From Gemmatimonadota bacterium (GTDB taxonomy: Bacteria > Gemmatimonadota > Gemmatimonadetes > Longimicrobiales > Gaopeijiaceae): 56,299 bases of DNA. The notes beneath the pieces were generated by a model. It saw only the letters and a program-made list of their open reading frames with translations. It was not told where the DNA came from and did not search any database. The position numbers and the translations under genes were made by a program. The stretch is taken from positions 1 to 56,299 of the forward strand of contig SHZR01000018.1 in the NCBI GenBank assembly GCA_009692205.1, written 5' to 3'. Shown in pieces: positions 53,018 to 56,299 of this stretch (its first letter is position 1; every line of letters begins with the position of its first letter).

Positions 53018-54420
53018 GCGCGAAGACCCTGATGGCCAAGATCTGGGAGAAGAACTTGGTGCGCGCGGGTGACGGCGAGCCCGATCTGATGTACGTGGAT
53101 CTTCACCTCGTCCACGAGGTGACATCGCCGCAGGCGTTCGAGGGTCTGGCGATGGCGGGGCGGAAGGTACGAAGGCCGGACCTGACGTTCGCCACGGTCG
53201 ATCACAACGTGCCGACCACGGACCGCTCGCTACCCATCCTCGATCAGCTGTCGAAGCGGCAGCTCGAAGTCATGCGTGAGAACGCCGAGCGCTTCGGCGT
53301 ACGACTGCTCGACATCCACGACCCTCGGCAGGGTATCGTGCACGTGATCGGGCCCGAGCTCGGGCTCACGCGGCCCGGCATGATCATCGTGTGCGGCGAC
53401 AGCCACACCTCCACGCACGGAGCCTTCGGCGCGCTCGCGTTCGGCATCGGCACGTCGGAGGTGGAGCACGTGCTCGCCACCCAGTCCATTCCGCAGCGGC
53501 GTCCGCGCTCCATGGAGCTCCGCCTGGAGGGCATGCCGCCCAAGGGCGTCACGGCGAAGGACTTGATTCTCGCGGTGATCGGCCGGATTGGGGTATCCGG
53601 CGGAGGCGGCCACGTGGTCGAGTACACCGGCGAGGCGATCCGCGCGCTCTCGATGGAAGAGCGCATGACGGTGTGCAACATGTCCATCGAGGCCGGAGCG
53701 CGCGCCGGCATGATTGCCCCCGACGAGACGACGTTCGCGTACATGCGCGGCCGCGAGCTCGGACCGTCGGATGCGGAGCTCGATATCCTCGTGGAGGAGT
53801 GGCGGCGGCTCCCGACCGACGAGGGAGCCACGTTCGACAAGACGGTCAGGATCGATGTGAGCAAGTTGGAGCCCCAGGTCACCTGGGGCACGAACCCGGG
53901 CATGGTCGTTCCGTTGTCGGGCAGGGTGCCCGGGCCGGACAGCTTCCCGGACGCCGCCGGCCGCGAAGGCGCCCAGCGCGCGCTCGAGTACATGGGCCTC
54001 GAGGCCGGCGTGCCCATCGAGTCGATCCGCATCGATCGCGTATTCATCGGCTCGTGCACGAACGGGCGCATCGGCGATCTGCGCGAGGCGGCCGCAGTGG
54101 TCGAGGGTCGGAAGGTGCACGACGGTGTGCACGCGATGGTGGTACCCGGATCCGCCGCCGTGAAGCGACAGGCGGAGGCCGAGGGTCTCGACCGAATCTT
54201 CAAGGCCGCGGGCTTCGAGTGGCGGGAGGCGGGGTGCTCGATGTGCCTGGGCATGAACCCGGACATCCTCAGCCCGGGAGAGCGCTGCGCTTCGACGTCC
54301 AACCGGAACTTCGAGGGCCGCCAGGGGAGGGGAGGGCGCACGCACCTCGTGAGCCCCGCGATGGCGGCTGCCGCAGCGGTCGCCGGCCACTTCACCGATC
54401 CACGAGCGCTGGAGGGCTGA
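53014..54420 (+). CDS. leuC: 3-isopropylmalate dehydratase large subunit
   Basis: A 468-residue aconitase-family protein with cluster ligands in '[16 protein letters not shown]' and '[11 protein letters not shown]', and the family blocks 'DHNVPTTDR', '[20 protein letters not shown]' and '[20 protein letters not shown]'. With LeuD it isomerises 2- to 3-isopropylmalate using a [4Fe-4S] cluster. ATG overlaps leuB; the stop overlaps leuD (TGATG), so the genes are tightly coupled. Confidence 0.96.
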   Translation: MSAKTLMAKIWEKNLVRAGDGEPDLMYVDLHLVHEVTSPQAFEGLAMAGRKVRRPDLTFATVDHNVPTTDRSLPILDQLSKRQLEVMRENAERFGVRLLDIHDPRQGIVHVIGPELGLTRPGMIIVCGDSHTSTHGAFGALAFGIGTSEVEHVLATQSIPQRRPRSMELRLEGMPPKGVTAKDLILAVIGRIGVSGGGGHVVEYTGEAIRALSMEERMTVCNMSIEAGARAGMIAPDETTFAYMRGRELGPSDAELDILVEEWRRLPTDEGATFDKTVRIDVSKLEPQVTWGTNPGMVVPLSGRVPGPDSFPDAAGREGAQRALEYMGLEAGVPIESIRIDRVFIGSCTNGRIGDLREAAAVVEGRKVHDGVHAMVVPGSAAVKRQAEAEGLDRIFKAAGFEWREAGCSMCLGMNPDILSPGERCASTSNRNFEGRQGRGGRTHLVSPAMAAAAAVAGHFTDPRALEG

Positions 54421-55025
54421 TGGAGCCGATCAAGGTGCACACGGGTGTCGTCGCGCCGCTCGACCGAGCCGACGTCGATACCGACCAGATCATCCCGAAG
54501 CAGTTCCTGAAGCGCGTCGAGCGCTCGGGGTACGGGCCCTATCTGTTCTGGGACTGGCGGATGAACGCGGACGGCACGCCGCGACCGGACTTCGTCCTGA
54601 ATAGACCGGAGTACGCGGGCGCGTCGATCCTCGTCACGCGCGAGAACTTCGGCTGTGGCTCATCGCGTGAGCACGCGGCCTGGGCCCTTCGCGACCACGG
54701 AGTTCGTGCGGTGCTCGCGCCGAGCTTCGCCGACATCTTCCGCGAGAACGCCGACCAGAACGGCATCGCGGCACTCGAGGTGCCTGCCGCCGAGATCTCC
54801 GTGCTCCTGCGGCGCGCCGCCGCGGAAGCGCCCCTGCGCCTGACCGTCGACGTGGAAAAGGGCACGGTATCGGACGCGAAGGGGGTCGTGGCCAGGTTCA
54901 AGATCGACGACTTCCGTCGCATGTGTCTGACCCAGGGCCTCGACCGCATTGGGCTGACACTCCAGCACGAGAAGGACATCAGCGCGTACGAACGGAAGAG
55001 GTGGCCGTCGCTGGCCGCGAGATGA
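54420..55025 (+). CDS. leuD: 3-isopropylmalate dehydratase small subunit
   Basis: A 201-residue swivel-domain subunit: 'DRADVDTDQIIPKQFLKRVE' at 15-34, 'ILVTRENFGCGSSREHAAWA' with the 'GCGSSREHA' signature, and 'VRAVLAPSFADIFRENADQN'. It pairs with LeuC. It is the last gene of the leu operon; no terminator is evident before the DinB gene 52 bases on. Confidence 0.96.
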   Translation: MEPIKVHTGVVAPLDRADVDTDQIIPKQFLKRVERSGYGPYLFWDWRMNADGTPRPDFVLNRPEYAGASILVTRENFGCGSSREHAAWALRDHGVRAVLAPSFADIFRENADQNGIAALEVPAAEISVLLRRAAAEAPLRLTVDVEKGTVSDAKGVVARFKIDDFRRMCLTQGLDRIGLTLQHEKDISAYERKRWPSLAAR

Positions 55026-55077
55026 GACGTGCGGGGCTCGCCCTCTTCCAGACCACCAGCATGGGGGGGAGAACTGA

Positions 55078-55611
55078 ATGAGCACCGAGCTGCAACGCCC
55101 CAGGCCTGACGAGCACGCGCCGTATTTCAGCCGCTACATCGATCTCGTGCCCGACGGGGACATCGTCGAGACGCTGACGCACCAGCTCGGCGAAACGCTC
55201 GCGCTCCTCCAGGACGTGGCTCCCGAGCGCGAGACGCACCGGTACGCGCCTGACAAATGGAGCATCCGCGAGGTCGTGGGCCACCTGATCGACGTCGAGC
55301 GAGTGTTCGCGTATCGGGCGATCGCGATCGCCCGGTCCGATGGCGTCGATATCCCGTCTATGGAGCAGGAGGAGTGGGCGCGCCGGTCCAACGCGCACGA
55401 ACGGCCGCTCGACGACCTGGCTTTCGAGTGGGCGTCACTGCGCAGGGCGAACGTGCACATGTTCGCCACCCTAGGACCCGGGACGGGGATGCGGCGCGGT
55501 AAGGCCGGCGGCAACCCGGTCACCGTGCGGAGCCTGCCCTGGATGATCGCCGGGCACGAGCTCTGGCACCGCGAACTCCTGGCGCGCGACTACCTGACCG
55601 ACCGGGCGTGA
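55078..55611 (+). CDS. DinB-family protein
   Basis: A 177-residue four-helix bundle. The likely metal-binding His residues are in 'EVVGHLIDVERVFAYRA' (about residue 68) and 'GHELWHRELLARDYL' near the C-terminus (about 161 and 165), the usual DinB His triad spacing. 'YAPDKWSIREV' is the typical DinB entry to helix 2. DinB proteins are related to bacillithiol- and mycothiol-dependent S-transferases; the activity here is unknown. It may be co-transcribed with leuD. Confidence 0.88.
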   Translation: MSTELQRPRPDEHAPYFSRYIDLVPDGDIVETLTHQLGETLALLQDVAPERETHRYAPDKWSIREVVGHLIDVERVFAYRAIAIARSDGVDIPSMEQEEWARRSNAHERPLDDLAFEWASLRRANVHMFATLGPGTGMRRGKAGGNPVTVRSLPWMIAGHELWHRELLARDYLTDRA

Positions 55612-55636
55612 GCGCGCCGGCTGACCCAGGCAGCTT

Positions 55637-56005
55637 CTAGCGGGTCTTCAGCAGCCAGGCGCGCGCCTGGGCATGCGAGGCGCAGGCATGCACGCGCACT
55701 CCTGCCTCGCCCGCGAAGACGCTCTTGTCGTCGAACAGGTTGAACACGGTCGGCGCGGCGACGATGGCGATGCCGATGAGCCGGTCGCGGTACGCGCCGA
55801 AGATCGCGCCGGTGGCGGCGACATCCGCCATGGACTTGCTCGCCAGTCCAGCCGCGCCGCTCAGGTCGAACAGCACCGCCACCCGCTTGGGCGTGGTCTC
55901 GGCCTCGAACGCGCCGAAGCCGATGCGGCGGAGCTCGTTGGCAGTGTAGTCGCCATCCACGGTCAACACCAAGACTCCGTCACGGACGCGAGAGGACACG
56001 GGCAT
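55637..56005 (-). CDS. SpoIIAA/STAS-like single-domain protein
   Basis: ATG at 56005 with AGGAG ten bases upstream gives 122 residues beginning 'MPVSSRVRDGVLVLTVDGDY' and continuing 'TANELRRIGFGAFEAE', 'RVAVLFDLSGAAGLASKSMA' and 'IGIAIVAAPTVFNLF'. The strand-helix pattern, with a conserved Asp-Leu-Ser segment at 'FDLSGAAG', resembles SpoIIAA-like/STAS domains. The function is unknown. It is divergent from a partial gene at 56160. Confidence 0.65.
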   Translation of the reverse strand: MPVSSRVRDGVLVLTVDGDYTANELRRIGFGAFEAETTPKRVAVLFDLSGAAGLASKSMADVAATGAIFGAYRDRLIGIAIVAAPTVFNLFDDKSVFAGEAGVRVHACASHAQARAWLLKTR

Positions 56006-56159
56006 CTTCGTGGTACTCCTGAGGGAAGGAGTGGAAAAATGGCCGAGAGGCCGCACGTGGGTCAAGAAACCGACCGGTCTGGCCGACCTGGCAGGAGAAG
56101 TCCCTCCCAGCCGACCGGGGCCCATCCTAAATGGAGGGACCTCGAACCAGGGTGATGGC

Positions 56160-56299
56160 ATGGCCGAATCGGCCGAGACGCGGAAGCTGAGTGGGCTCGC
56201 TCGATCGATCGATGCTCTCTTTGCCCCGGCCCCCGCGGCTTCCCAAACGCCCTCGGCTCCTGCCGCCGTGATCTCTGCCCCGCCCACGGCGACCACCGA
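56160..56299 (+). CDS. Unknown protein, N-terminus only (runs off the window)
   Basis: ATG at 56160, preceded by AGGGTG, opens 'MAESAETRKLSGLARSIDAL' and then an Ala/Pro/Thr-rich linker ('FAPAPAASQTPSAPAAV'). The first 22 residues look like an amphipathic helix and the rest a disordered linker, so the main domain lies outside the window. No family is recognised. Confidence 0.5.
   Translation, partial: MAESAETRKLSGLARSIDALFAPAPAASQTPSAPAAVISAPPTATT

Overview
The window looks like a stretch of chromosome from an uncultured, high-GC, Gram-negative bacterium, most likely of the Gemmatimonadota or a similar environmental lineage. The reasons are the strong GC bias at third codon positions, the many lipoproteins with a clear lipobox, an RND/TolC envelope efflux system, an ADOP-type permease remnant, a DUF4159 protein, and many short secreted proteins of unknown function. 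The taxonomic call is inference. No tRNA, rRNA, CRISPR array or complete insertion sequence was seen, and there is no stretch over 300 bases without a feature.

Layout. 1-2122: end of a TRAP permease, a phosphoesterase and a MATE exporter. 2310-12910: accessory genes, including a 5'-truncated ADOP permease, a cystathionine gamma-lyase-like enzyme, a two-domain lipoprotein with an in-frame amber codon, DUF4159, lectin-like and cupin secreted proteins, an SDR, and a membrane protein/XRE/methyltransferase operon behind a near-consensus promoter. 12921-18416: beta-oxidation genes (thiolase, acyl-CoA ligase, hydratase/dehydrogenase fusion) interrupted by a decayed toxin-antitoxin pair. 18569-24871: a molybdenum hydroxylase pair, an LRR lipoprotein, a PIN toxin and a lactate permease. 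24930-35635: energy and transport genes: H+-pyrophosphatase, DUF485/acetate symporter, Kup, transhydrogenase PntAB/PntB, and an APC permease. 35637-43262: a minus-strand copper/heavy-metal operon (His-rich peptide, TolC, CusB, CusA, a chimeric CopB remnant, a small secreted peptide). 50211-55025: leuABCD behind a leucine attenuator.

The most interesting part is 43402-45879, divergent from the metal-efflux operon. Two adjacent genes each carry one in-frame TGA exactly where their family has a redox or catalytic cysteine. One is the first residue of a CxxC-type motif in a thioredoxin-fold domain fused to an SQR-like flavoprotein. The other is the 'WxxC(I/L)xGA' cysteine of an ArsM-like methyltransferase. 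Each TGA is followed at 16-17 nt by a stem-loop that fits the bacterial SECIS model. I read this as a two-gene selenoprotein operon.

A second candidate system lies at 47078-49300: an Hpt phosphotransfer protein, a textbook -24/-12 sigma-54 promoter driving a structured RNA of about 174 nt with a perfect intrinsic terminator, and then an NtrC-type sigma-54 activator. The layout recalls the LuxU-LuxO-Qrr circuit of vibrios. The activator's DNA-binding domain is broken by a 1-nt frameshift and the Hpt has a 15-bp tandem duplication at its active site, so the circuit may be decaying here or the assembly may contain errors.

Several genes are scarred (truncated ADOP, chimeric CopB, deleted VapC, PIN toxin with a foreign-looking N-terminus, amber codon in a lipoprotein). 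This suggests frequent rearrangement, or partly assembly error, and raw reads should be checked.
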